Both the position numbers and the translations under genes were made by a program. The notes beneath the pieces were generated by a model. That model was not told the DNA's origin. It saw only the letters and a list, made by a program, of their open reading frames with translations, and ran no database searches. 11,722 nt of DNA, from NCBI GenBank assembly GCA_003152955.1, contig PMBQ01000330.1, forward strand, positions 1-11,722, in the 5' to 3' direction. Source of the DNA: Candidatus Bathyarchaeota archaeon (GTDB taxonomy: Archaea; Thermoproteota; Bathyarchaeia; 40CM-2-53-6; FEN-987). Shown piece after piece: positions 6,330 through 11,722 of this stretch; within the stretch, counting starts at the first letter, position 1, and every line of letters begins with the position of its first letter.

Positions 6330-6713
6330 ATGACAAAGAAATTCATTAAAACGCAAAACGCCCCACAACCCATAGGCCCCTACTCCCAAGGGATTAGGGC
6401 CGGGAATTTCCTCTTCGTGTCTGGGCAAGGGCCTATCGATCCAAAGACCGGAAAAATGATCGAAGTCGATATCGAAAAACAGACGCATCAAACACTGCAA
6501 AACGTCAAGGCGATAGTGGAGGACGCGGGATTATCACTTAATGACGTCGTTAAAGTTTCGATCTTCCTGAAGAACGCTTCTGATTTCCAAAAGATGAACG
6601 AAATCTACAAGACGTTCTTTCAAGAGAATCCACCTACAAGGACAACCGTCCAAGCCAACTTCGTATCACCCGGAATGCTCATTGAAATTGACGCGATAGC
6701 CTGCAGAGAATGA
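6330..6713 (+). CDS. ridA: RidA family 2-iminobutanoate/2-iminopropanoate deaminase
   Basis: A 127-residue protein of the RidA/YjgF/UK114 family. These trimeric cytosolic enzymes hydrolyse reactive enamine/imine intermediates released by PLP enzymes. The sequence shows all usual blocks: APQPIGPYSQGI (11-22), LFVSGQGPIDPKTG (28-41), a helix with QTLQNVKAIVEDAG, and VVKVSIFLKN. Near the end, PPTRTTVQA carries the substrate-carboxylate-binding arginine (104), and IEIDAIA the conserved glutamate (119). Length is standard for the family. ATG start with a good ribosome binding site. It follows the Trm112-like gene in the same direction, and LarC follows 82 bases later. Confidence 0.94.
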   Translation: MTKKFIKTQNAPQPIGPYSQGIRAGNFLFVSGQGPIDPKTGKMIEVDIEKQTHQTLQNVKAIVEDAGLSLNDVVKVSIFLKNASDFQKMNEIYKTFFQENPPTRTTVQANFVSPGMLIEIDAIACRE

Positions 6714-6781
6714 TCTGATTTCCAGTGACAGATCCTCGCAGAATAATGGCGTGACTTACTCTCAGTTGGACGGCAGAGTTT

Positions 6782-6786
6782 GAGGA
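6782..6786 (+). promoter_or_regulatory. Ribosome binding site deciding the TTG start of LarC
   Basis: GAGGA (part of TGAGGAAGAG), nine bases before TTG 6796. It supports TTG at 6796 as the start, since LarC proteins begin directly with the IDPQTAGISGDM-type stretch and no ATG is near. Confidence 0.5.
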
Positions 6787-6795
6787 AGAGCATAA

Positions 6796-8046
6796 TTGAG
6801 GCGGATTACGCTAATCGATCCTCAAACAGCCGGCATATCGGGAGACATGCTACTTGGAGCGCTAATCGATGCCGGAGCCGCTCCCAAGAGTATACAGCGA
6901 GTCCTGGACAACATTCCACTTCATTATCCGAAATGCAAGAAGCTCAAACTGCAAGTTAGAGACATCAATACGCACGGATTCAGAGCGCGTGCCGTTGACC
7001 TCGAAATCACGGAGGACAAAGAAGAAACTCCCGCACAGGATTTCCTGCGAGCCGCGGAGAATATTGCGAAGGCATCAGAAATCAGCGAGCAAGCCGCGTC
7101 TTTTGCGACCTGTTCAGTGAGGGAATTGGTGGCCGCGGAAAGCAGACTTCATGGCGTCAGTGCTGACGAGACTCACCTGCACGAGGCAGGATCCGCTGAC
7201 ACTTTGGCAGATGTTTTCGGTGTTGCCGCGGCATGTGACGCTTTAGGAGTATTTGACGGGGATATCTATTCAACTCCCGTCGCCGTGGGCGGCGGGATCA
7301 TCAGCTTCTCTCATGGTACCATGGCCGCGCCAGCTCCCGCAGTCTTGGAAATTGCCAAACAAAGAAGCATACCGATCTACGGCGGCCCCGAGAACGTGGA
7401 GCTTGCCACTCCCACTGGGATCTCGATGCTTGCAAATCTCGTACACATGTATGTCGAGAATTATCCCCTGCTGGTTCCGGAAACGGTCGGTCTCGGGGCG
7501 GGGAACAAAGAGTTAACCAACGCACCTAACATGCTCAGAGTCGTGGTTGGACATGGGATAGGAACTGAATTAGGTACTGACACTGTCAGGATCCTTGAGA
7601 CCAATCTTGACGACCTGCCGGGCGAGGTGCTAGGTCATGCGCTGCAACAGATTCTCGATTCAGGGGCGAAAGACGCGTGGATCACTCCCGCGCAGTTCAA
7701 GAAGAATAGACCTGGACACGTTCTGCACGTAATCTGCGATTCACTTGAAACGGAAAGACTGGCAAATCTCATTATGGAAGAAACAGGGACGCTAGGTGTC
7801 AGATATCAGCAGTGGAACCGATTCACGCTGCACAGAGAAATCATGACGATCAAACTGGAGATCGAGGGCAAGAAGTTCGACGTTCGAGTCAAATTTGCAA
7901 AGCAAAAATCAGGCAAGATCGTTAACGTGAAGCCCGAATTCGATGATATCCACACGATCGCCAAGGAGCTTTCGATGCCAGCCCGAAGAATCTCCGAAAT
8001 GGTGGTCCGCGAGGCCCAGGGTGCACTAGAAGAGCAAAATAAGTAG
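6796..8046 (+). CDS. larC: LarC-type nickel-pincer cofactor biosynthesis (nickel insertion) protein
   Basis: A 416-residue, full-length LarC (formerly DUF111/UPF0272). In Lactobacillus, LarC is a CTP-dependent cyclometallase that inserts nickel into the pyridinium dithiocarboxylate mononucleotide made by LarB and LarE, giving the cofactor of lactate racemase LarA. Visible blocks are LIDPQTAGISGDMLLGALID (6-25), the histidine-rich ADETHLHEAGSADTLADVFG (123-142), AVGGGIISFSHGTMAAPAPA (163-182), ATPTGISML (204-212), and a C-terminal domain from about 264 (LETNLDDLPGEVLG) with ITPAQFKKNRPG and the VKPEFDDI stretch. LarC in L. plantarum is made through a programmed frameshift, whereas here both halves lie in one uninterrupted frame. 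No larA, larB or larE is in the window. The start is TTG with a ribosome binding site. Confidence 0.93.
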   Translation: MRRITLIDPQTAGISGDMLLGALIDAGAAPKSIQRVLDNIPLHYPKCKKLKLQVRDINTHGFRARAVDLEITEDKEETPAQDFLRAAENIAKASEISEQAASFATCSVRELVAAESRLHGVSADETHLHEAGSADTLADVFGVAAACDALGVFDGDIYSTPVAVGGGIISFSHGTMAAPAPAVLEIAKQRSIPIYGGPENVELATPTGISMLANLVHMYVENYPLLVPETVGLGAGNKELTNAPNMLRVVVGHGIGTELGTDTVRILETNLDDLPGEVLGHALQQILDSGAKDAWITPAQFKKNRPGHVLHVICDSLETERLANLIMEETGTLGVRYQQWNRFTLHREIMTIKLEIEGKKFDVRVKFAKQKSGKIVNVKPEFDDIHTIAKELSMPARRISEMVVREAQGALEEQNK

Positions 8047-8126
8047 GACCAGCGATTGTCCCCCAGACCTCAACTGTAGAAAGTGCAACTTGTGAGCTAA
8101 TTGTCGCGAGACGCGTTAGGCCCAAC

Positions 8127-8462
8127 TTAGGCTTTCTTCTCTTTCCTATCCTCTTTGGCGTCTAGAGCCTTTCCACATTTGGCGCAGAATTTTGCTTCCA
8201 ACGAGTTTCGGTGCTTGCAAAGCGGACAAGTGATAGTGGGAGCGGTCTGCAATGCGGACTTGGCCTTCACGAACACAACGTCACCCACCGTCTCGATCTC
8301 TTCGAAGGGCAGGAACGCTTCCTCCTCGTCGCTCATTTCAATAATCAACGCTAGCTGGCCATCGTTGGTCCAGGCTAGGTCCTTCGCGGTCCCGACCTTC
8401 TTGGCATCGCTGTTGATTATCTCTTTTCCGACAAGTTCTTCGCGCCTTCGCCACTGCGCCAA
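8127..8462 (-). CDS. PRC-barrel domain protein with C-terminal zinc ribbon
   Basis: A 111-residue protein with two parts. Residues 5-70 fit a PRC-barrel (RREELVGKEIINSDAKKVGT, then GQLALIIEMSDEEEAFLPFE and VGDVVFVKA). Residues 79-96 are a four-cysteine ribbon, CPLC...CAKC, followed by a charged tail rich in Lys and Glu. PRC-barrels are protein-interaction modules: they occur on RimM, photosynthetic reaction-centre H subunits and archaeal cell-division proteins of the CdpB type. Double-cysteine ribbons of this kind bind zinc. The start is TTG at 8460-8462; no ATG is available in frame for a long way upstream. The gene is divergent from trm5 and convergent with larC, 80 bases between the ends. 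Domain assignment is good; the cellular role is unknown. Confidence 0.78.
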   Translation of the reverse strand: MAQWRRREELVGKEIINSDAKKVGTAKDLAWTNDGQLALIIEMSDEEEAFLPFEEIETVGDVVFVKAKSALQTAPTITCPLCKHRNSLEAKFCAKCGKALDAKEDRKEKKA

Positions 8463-8503
8463 ACCTAAAGCCTCATGTAAACTCTTGAACTCTAATCCTT
8501 GTG

Positions 8504-8515
8504 CTTAGTATTTAG
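8504..8515. promoter_or_regulatory. AT-rich TATA-like element between the PRC-barrel and trm5 genes
   Basis: CTTAGTATTTAG, read on the minus strand as CTAAATACTAAG, is the best TATA-like box in the 102-base divergent gap. For the PRC-barrel gene it would place the transcript start near 8484, about 20 bases before the TTG. For trm5 it would give a leader of about 28 bases. Position and composition are the only support. Confidence 0.3.
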
Positions 8516-8564
8516 CATTGTTTGAAGAACCTGCCGTACTTAGCCCATGCCCGAGTTGTAGCAT

Positions 8565-9632
8565 TTGAGGAAGACTCACGCGCTCACAGTCCCGAAATCG
8601 GAGGCTGAGAGAGCACTCAGGACAATACGGGGTCTGAAGCTCACCGACGGTACGCTCAAGCTAGGCCGAACTAGTGAAATTGTTTTCATCCCGCTTGTGC
8701 GGGAACCATCTGCCGAGGATATCCGCAATGTCAAAGCGCAATACGCGACTGCTCAGCTCACACAAGCTTTGTTCGAAGAAAGAGAGATGAGACCGAGAAA
8801 CCTCACTGATTCTCTGCGCGGGAAAGTTCCCGAGACGTTACTTTCCAGTTTGCCCCGCTCTTACGATATAATTGGTGAGATCGGCATAATCGAACTCTTT
8901 GGAGAACTGGCTCCATTCTCCTCGATAATTGGAGAGGGAATCATGGAAATCAACCCACATTTGCGCTTGGTTTTGAGAAAATCCGGCCAAGTGTCGGGAA
9001 TTTTTCGAACGCAAGAGTATGAAGCAATAGCTGGAGGAGGGGAGACGGAGACAGTTCACGAGGAGTTCTCCTGCCTTTTCCGTCTCGACGTTACGAAGGT
9101 CTACTTCAATCCAAGGCTTTCTCATGAAAGGATGAGAGTTGCGCGGCAGATCAAGGAAGGCGAACGTGTTTTAGATATGTTTGCAGGAGTTGGACCGTAT
9201 TCGATCCTTATCGCGAAGACACGACACGATTCGCAAATCTTTTCCGCTGACATAAACCCAGAAGCTTTCAGATATCTCAAGCACAATATTCTCTTGAACC
9301 GAGTGGCCGACCAGGTTGTTCCTTTGTTTGGTGACGCTGGTCAATTGGTCGAAACGAACCTTCGAGGAACAGCGAACCGAGTGATTATGAACCTACCGTC
9401 AGAATCGAACAAGTTCTTGTACGCTGCAGTTCAAGCTTTGAAGGAGGAAGGAGGAATCATACACTACTACACGTTTGCTTCGCGAAGCGACGATCTGGAT
9501 CAAATCAGAGAATCAGTTCGGTCCGCCATTGAGCGCTATGGGAGGACGGTTGATTCATTTGCGTTCTCAGACACAATCAAGGAAGTTGCTCCGAACCGAG
9601 TACAGATCGGGATGGACGTAGTAGTCAGGTAA
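8565..9632 (+). CDS. trm5: Trm5-type tRNA (guanine37-N1)-methyltransferase
   Basis: A 355-residue SAM-dependent enzyme that methylates N1 of G37 next to the tRNA anticodon, which prevents +1 frameshifting. Order of domains: an N-terminal D1-like region (about 1-45), then the D2 region including SYDIIGEIGIIEL (99-111), and the class I methyltransferase core from about 165. Motifs seen are VYFNPRLSHERMRVA (179-193), SAM motif VLDMFAGVGPYSI (202-214), the acidic SADINPEAF (227-235), and the Trm5-specific NLPSES (276-281). Arg148, Glu188 and Asn276 fit the catalytic Arg145, Glu185 and Asn265 of M. jannaschii Trm5; the Arg-to-Glu spacing is identical at 40. The start is TTG. The gene converges on DUF371 with three bases between the stops. 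Confidence 0.92.
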   Translation: MRKTHALTVPKSEAERALRTIRGLKLTDGTLKLGRTSEIVFIPLVREPSAEDIRNVKAQYATAQLTQALFEEREMRPRNLTDSLRGKVPETLLSSLPRSYDIIGEIGIIELFGELAPFSSIIGEGIMEINPHLRLVLRKSGQVSGIFRTQEYEAIAGGGETETVHEEFSCLFRLDVTKVYFNPRLSHERMRVARQIKEGERVLDMFAGVGPYSILIAKTRHDSQIFSADINPEAFRYLKHNILLNRVADQVVPLFGDAGQLVETNLRGTANRVIMNLPSESNKFLYAAVQALKEEGGIIHYYTFASRSDDLDQIRESVRSAIERYGRTVDSFAFSDTIKEVAPNRVQIGMDVVVR

Positions 9633-9635
9633 TTT

Positions 9636-10061
9636 TCAGACTTCAGCGATTATCCTTATCTCGAGTTTTGTGTCGGGGGATTTCAGTGCGCAGACCAAGT
9701 CTCTGTCGATGTCACAGGCTGCCTTGTTGGCACCAATCATGAGGGTTCGATCTGACACGTAGGTTGACTTCCGCCCCACAATTTCACTGGAATGGCTAAG
9801 GATTAACCCTGCGCTACCTCTCCCCTCGATGAGATCAAAGATCCCCGCAGCGCGTAGCTCAACGACAATTCGCGCGTCGTCTCTCTTGCAGAGATTCCGC
9901 AAATCTGAGGATAGCTCACCTAGACCTTTGGTAGCTTGAACGGCAATCACACAGTCACCCCTTCTCGTCAGACGTTCATCCTTAGTGATCTCGAAAGTCA
10001 TGGCGTGCTCTGCAATCACATTTGGATGACCACGTGCGTAGAAATCTTGAATTTCTCGCAA
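9636..10061 (-). CDS. DUF371 family protein (archaeal, uncharacterised)
   Basis: A 141-residue protein matching the archaeal DUF371 family. Marks are FYARGHPNVIAEHAMTFEIT (7-26), the strongly conserved LTRRGDCVIAVQATKGLGEL (31-50), and SDRTLMIGANKAACDIDRDLV (about 103-123). No catalytic motif, membrane segment or signal peptide is visible; it is probably a small cytosolic alpha/beta protein. The conserved RGDC segment may form a ligand site, but no function is known to me. The start is TTG at 10059-10061, with no upstream ATG in frame. It is divergent from the PCMT-like gene across a 70-base gap holding two palindromes, and convergent with trm5. Confidence 0.82.
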   Translation of the reverse strand: MREIQDFYARGHPNVIAEHAMTFEITKDERLTRRGDCVIAVQATKGLGELSSDLRNLCKRDDARIVVELRAAGIFDLIEGRGSAGLILSHSSEIVGRKSTYVSDRTLMIGANKAACDIDRDLVCALKSPDTKLEIRIIAEV

Positions 10062-10084
10062 GGCTCCGATCGAAGCTGCTGTGC

Positions 10085-10125
10085 GACAGCTGTCTCTTGA
10101 AGCTTTATTGACAGGTAAGACTGTC
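10085..10125. repeat. Two GACAG/CTGTC inverted repeats flanking a TATA-like box
   Basis: A perfect 10-base palindrome GACAGCTGTC (10085-10094) is followed 15 bases later by GACAG-GTAAGA-CTGTC (10110-10125), the same half-sites with a 6-base spacer. Four copies of one 5-base half-site in 41 bases, within a 70-base divergent promoter region and on both sides of a TATA-like sequence, suggest a regulator binding site. The repeat is seen directly; the operator role is inferred. Confidence 0.5.
10103..10110. promoter_or_regulatory. TATA-like box of the PCMT-like gene
   Basis: CTTTATTG, centred about 26 bases before the TTG at 10132. That is the usual archaeal distance from TATA box to transcription start, so the PCMT-like mRNA would be leaderless, in line with the lack of a ribosome binding site. 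On the minus strand CAATAAAG could serve DUF371 with a leader of about 20 bases. Confidence 0.4.
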
Positions 10126-10131
10126 TAACCT

Positions 10132-10824
10132 TTGAAGACGTTGGCAAATTTCTCAGAGCTTCGACACAAAGCCGTCGAAGAATTGAGGACGCGAGGCATT
10201 CTCCGAGATCCGAACATAATCAGAGCTATGAGCAAAGTCCCTCGGGAAGAATTTCTACCGGGTGACATGAGATCATCCGCCTACGTCGATTCACCTTTAC
10301 CCATAGGATTCGGTCAGACTACCAGTGCCCTGCACATGACTGCTCTCTTCTGCGAGTATGGCGAAATGAAACTGGGTCAGAGAATATTCGAGGTCGGTGG
10401 CGGTTGTGGCTATATGAGCTGCGTATACGCCGAAGTCGTAGCGCCACGCGAGCAACCCAAGCAAACCTGGGGCCATGTTTGGTCAGCCGAGTTGCTACCG
10501 GAACTTGCGGAGCTCGGAAAAAAGAACGTGGAGCGCTTAGGTTACACGGATAGAGTTACGTTTCTTCAGGCAGACGCATCCGAAGGATTAGAAGGGGAGG
10601 GCCCATTTGATTTGATCATTGTGACAAGCGCTGCACCTGACATCCCAAAGGAATTGGTTGCACAAGTGAAAACGGGGGGAATTCTTCTCATCCCCGTGGG
10701 CGGTGCCGAATTCTATCAGGAACTCATTCGGGTAAGGAAAAAATCCGATGGTATGCTCTCCCAAGAGAATCTTGGCGGAGTAGCTTTCGTCCTGATGAAA
10801 GGCAAGCAGGGTTGGAATGTCTAA
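10132..10824 (+). CDS. Protein-L-isoaspartate O-methyltransferase family protein (divergent)
   Basis: A 230-residue class I methyltransferase. Classical PCMT methylates isoaspartyl residues in damaged proteins so they can revert to aspartate. Support: an N-terminal helix pair with MSKVPREEFLP (33-43), YVDSPLPIGFGQTTS (51-65), SAM motif I EVGGGCGY (87-94), LQADASEGL (145-153), PFDLIIVTSAAPDIPKELV (158-176), and TGGILLIPVGG (181-191). Deviations from the usual family pattern are TTSAL where GQTISQP is normal, GGGCG instead of GTGSG, and a longer, polar stretch (about 104-115) before the second SAM strand. The start is TTG, leaderless by TATA position. It faces FEN1 with 46 bases between the ends. 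The family is clear; whether it repairs isoaspartate or methylates another target is less certain. Confidence 0.85.
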   Translation: MKTLANFSELRHKAVEELRTRGILRDPNIIRAMSKVPREEFLPGDMRSSAYVDSPLPIGFGQTTSALHMTALFCEYGEMKLGQRIFEVGGGCGYMSCVYAEVVAPREQPKQTWGHVWSAELLPELAELGKKNVERLGYTDRVTFLQADASEGLEGEGPFDLIIVTSAAPDIPKELVAQVKTGGILLIPVGGAEFYQELIRVRKKSDGMLSQENLGGVAFVLMKGKQGWNV

Positions 10825-10870
10825 CTCCAAAAGACGCAGGGCGATATAATGTCAGAACTGCGAGCGAGTC

Positions 10871-11722
10871 TCAGCCGAAGTAAGATTCGAGGGTAGTTTT
10901 CGCGGATTGGCGTGACGTATTAGCCTGCATCCGACTCAGAGCCTTTCTGACGCGATCCTCTGAAAAATCGCGCTCTCTACAGAGAAAAGCTATGACCTTC
11001 TCTTCATCAGGTTTCGACCAATTGAGGGAATACTCCTGCGTGACCTTCGGCTCTAGGAAGATTTTCCGTATGCTGTTTGGATCTGGAGAAATGTTGATCT
11101 CAGGATTCTTGGACATGACGGTTTCAAGGTTTCCATTTTCTCTGATAAGTTTCAGCGCAGTTTTAGGCCCTATTCCTTTTACACCATCTGGGTTGAAGTC
11201 GGTTCCGATCAGTATTCCTACATCTACAAGTTGCTCTCTGGTTATCGAGAATTCTTTCAGCACTTTGGCTAGCTCTACTATCATCGGCTCCACCTCCACG
11301 TAGGCGTCCCGGCGTGGAAGCTTTCTGCGTCCCGTTATTGCGAGATTCTTTGTCATTCTCGGAGCGCCGAATAGAAGCGAATCGTGATCTTGAGATGCAA
11401 CTCCCCACACGTCTCCGCGTGCAGCCATGAAGGCGGCTTGCGCTTCTCCCTCCGAGGGCGCCTGAATCCAAGGCACGCCCAGCGCATCCAAGAGTCTCTT
11501 AGAATCATCCACCATCAAATCCTTCAGGTGTGATGTGGCCTGCGCGTAGGTTCTTGCTTCATGCGTCTTGCCCTCCTTGAGCGCTCGTTCATACTTGATA
11601 GTTGCTTCTTCTTTCACCACACGCCTTCTGCGAATTTCCATTTCCTTCAGTTCGGGAGGTTTACCGTCAAAAACGAAAGCAAGCTTGAGGCCTTTCTCAA
11701 CCAGATTCGCTGTACGATAGAG
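10871..11722 (-). CDS. fen: Flap endonuclease 1 (FEN1/XPG family), N-terminus outside window
   Basis: The frame is open to the right window edge, giving 283 residues of an expected roughly 340; only the first 55-60, with the first catalytic Asp, are missing. FEN1 removes 5' flaps during Okazaki-fragment maturation and long-patch base-excision repair. The visible part begins LYRTANLVEKG and reaches FVFDGKPPELK (hallmark, Asp80 in Pyrococcus numbering), then APSEGEAQAAFMAARG (two catalytic Glu), SQDHDSLLFGAPR (two Asp), and IGTDFNPDGVKGIGPKTAL (last Asp plus the helix-hairpin that grips duplex DNA). The C-terminus TTLESYFG is a PCNA-interacting box in which the usual Gln is Lys. All visible catalytic acids are intact. 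An internal ATG at 11641 is not the start, because the FDGKPPE motif lies upstream of it. Confidence 0.95.
   Translation of the reverse strand, partial: LYRTANLVEKGLKLAFVFDGKPPELKEMEIRRRRVVKEEATIKYERALKEGKTHEARTYAQATSHLKDLMVDDSKRLLDALGVPWIQAPSEGEAQAAFMAARGDVWGVASQDHDSLLFGAPRMTKNLAITGRRKLPRRDAYVEVEPMIVELAKVLKEFSITREQLVDVGILIGTDFNPDGVKGIGPKTALKLIRENGNLETVMSKNPEINISPDPNSIRKIFLEPKVTQEYSLNWSKPDEEKVIAFLCRERDFSEDRVRKALSRMQANTSRQSAKTTLESYFG

Noticed and set aside
6714..6795. tRNA or short gene in the RidA-LarC gap
   Set aside because: No cloverleaf, GTTC-type T-loop or coupled short ORF seen; only the LarC ribosome binding site is supported.
8047..8126. Small RNA or terminator hairpin between larC and the PRC-barrel gene
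   Set aside because: No strong stem with a T-run and no RNA gene features; only a short GC-rich self-complementary patch near TCGCGAGACGCG.
11639..11641. ATG as the start of the FEN1 gene
   Set aside because: The frame stays open to the window edge and the upstream codons encode the FEN1 hallmark FVFDGKPPELK, so the gene continues beyond the window.
1..11722. Mobile element, defence system or CRISPR in the window
   Set aside because: No transposase, integrase, Cas or toxin-antitoxin pair and no spaced direct repeats. The ImmA-like peptidase alone, without a repressor or integrase neighbour, is not enough to call an integrated element.

Overview
The window reads as a stretch of archaeal chromosome. 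The markers are a FEN1-type flap endonuclease, a Trm5-type tRNA methyltransferase, a Trm112-like protein, a TrmB-family regulator, DUF354 and DUF371 proteins and a eukaryote-like GPT sugar-phosphate transferase. TTG starts are frequent, and AT-rich TATA-like boxes sit about 25-30 bases before several start codons. The exact lineage cannot be fixed from the sequence alone; a Thermoproteota/TACK-type archaeon (for example Bathyarchaeia or Nitrososphaeria) is a reasonable guess. I see no rRNA, tRNA, CRISPR array, insertion sequence or other mobile element.

Left part (1-5610): surface-glycan and nucleotide-sugar genes. A partial gene leads into a GPT/MraY-family glycolipid-starting enzyme, which is translationally coupled to a two-helix membrane protein. 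Facing these is a minus-strand pair: a TrmB-type regulator overlapping by GTGA with a DUF354 GT-B-fold protein. Divergent from the regulator lies a nucleotide-sugar dehydrogenase followed by an overlapping Gfo/Idh oxidoreductase, the pairing seen in pathways for acidic N-acetylated sugars of archaeal N-glycans. The short gap between regulator and dehydrogenase holds a 19-bp inverted repeat and one central TATA-like element. This looks like a bidirectional promoter with a regulator operator, and it is the best regulatory signal here.

Middle part (5611-8127): mixed housekeeping genes. A small ImmA/IrrE-like metallopeptidase starts head-to-head with a Trm112-like zinc protein, their start codons sharing one base. 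A RidA-family imine deaminase and a complete, unsplit LarC nickel-insertion protein follow.

Right part (8127-11722): information-processing and repair genes, largely as divergent or convergent pairs with very small gaps. These are a PRC-barrel plus zinc-ribbon protein, Trm5, DUF371, a divergent PCMT-like methyltransferase, and a 5'-truncated (by the window edge) FEN1 nuclease. The DUF371/PCMT intergenic region carries two GACAG/CTGTC inverted repeats around a TATA-like box.

The items most worth a second look are the TrmB operator/bidirectional promoter, the replaced active-site residues in the nucleotide-sugar dehydrogenase, and the paired palindromes upstream of the PCMT-like gene. I do not see a wholly new multi-gene system; the glycan block with its own sugar-sensor regulator is the closest candidate for an undescribed regulated pathway.
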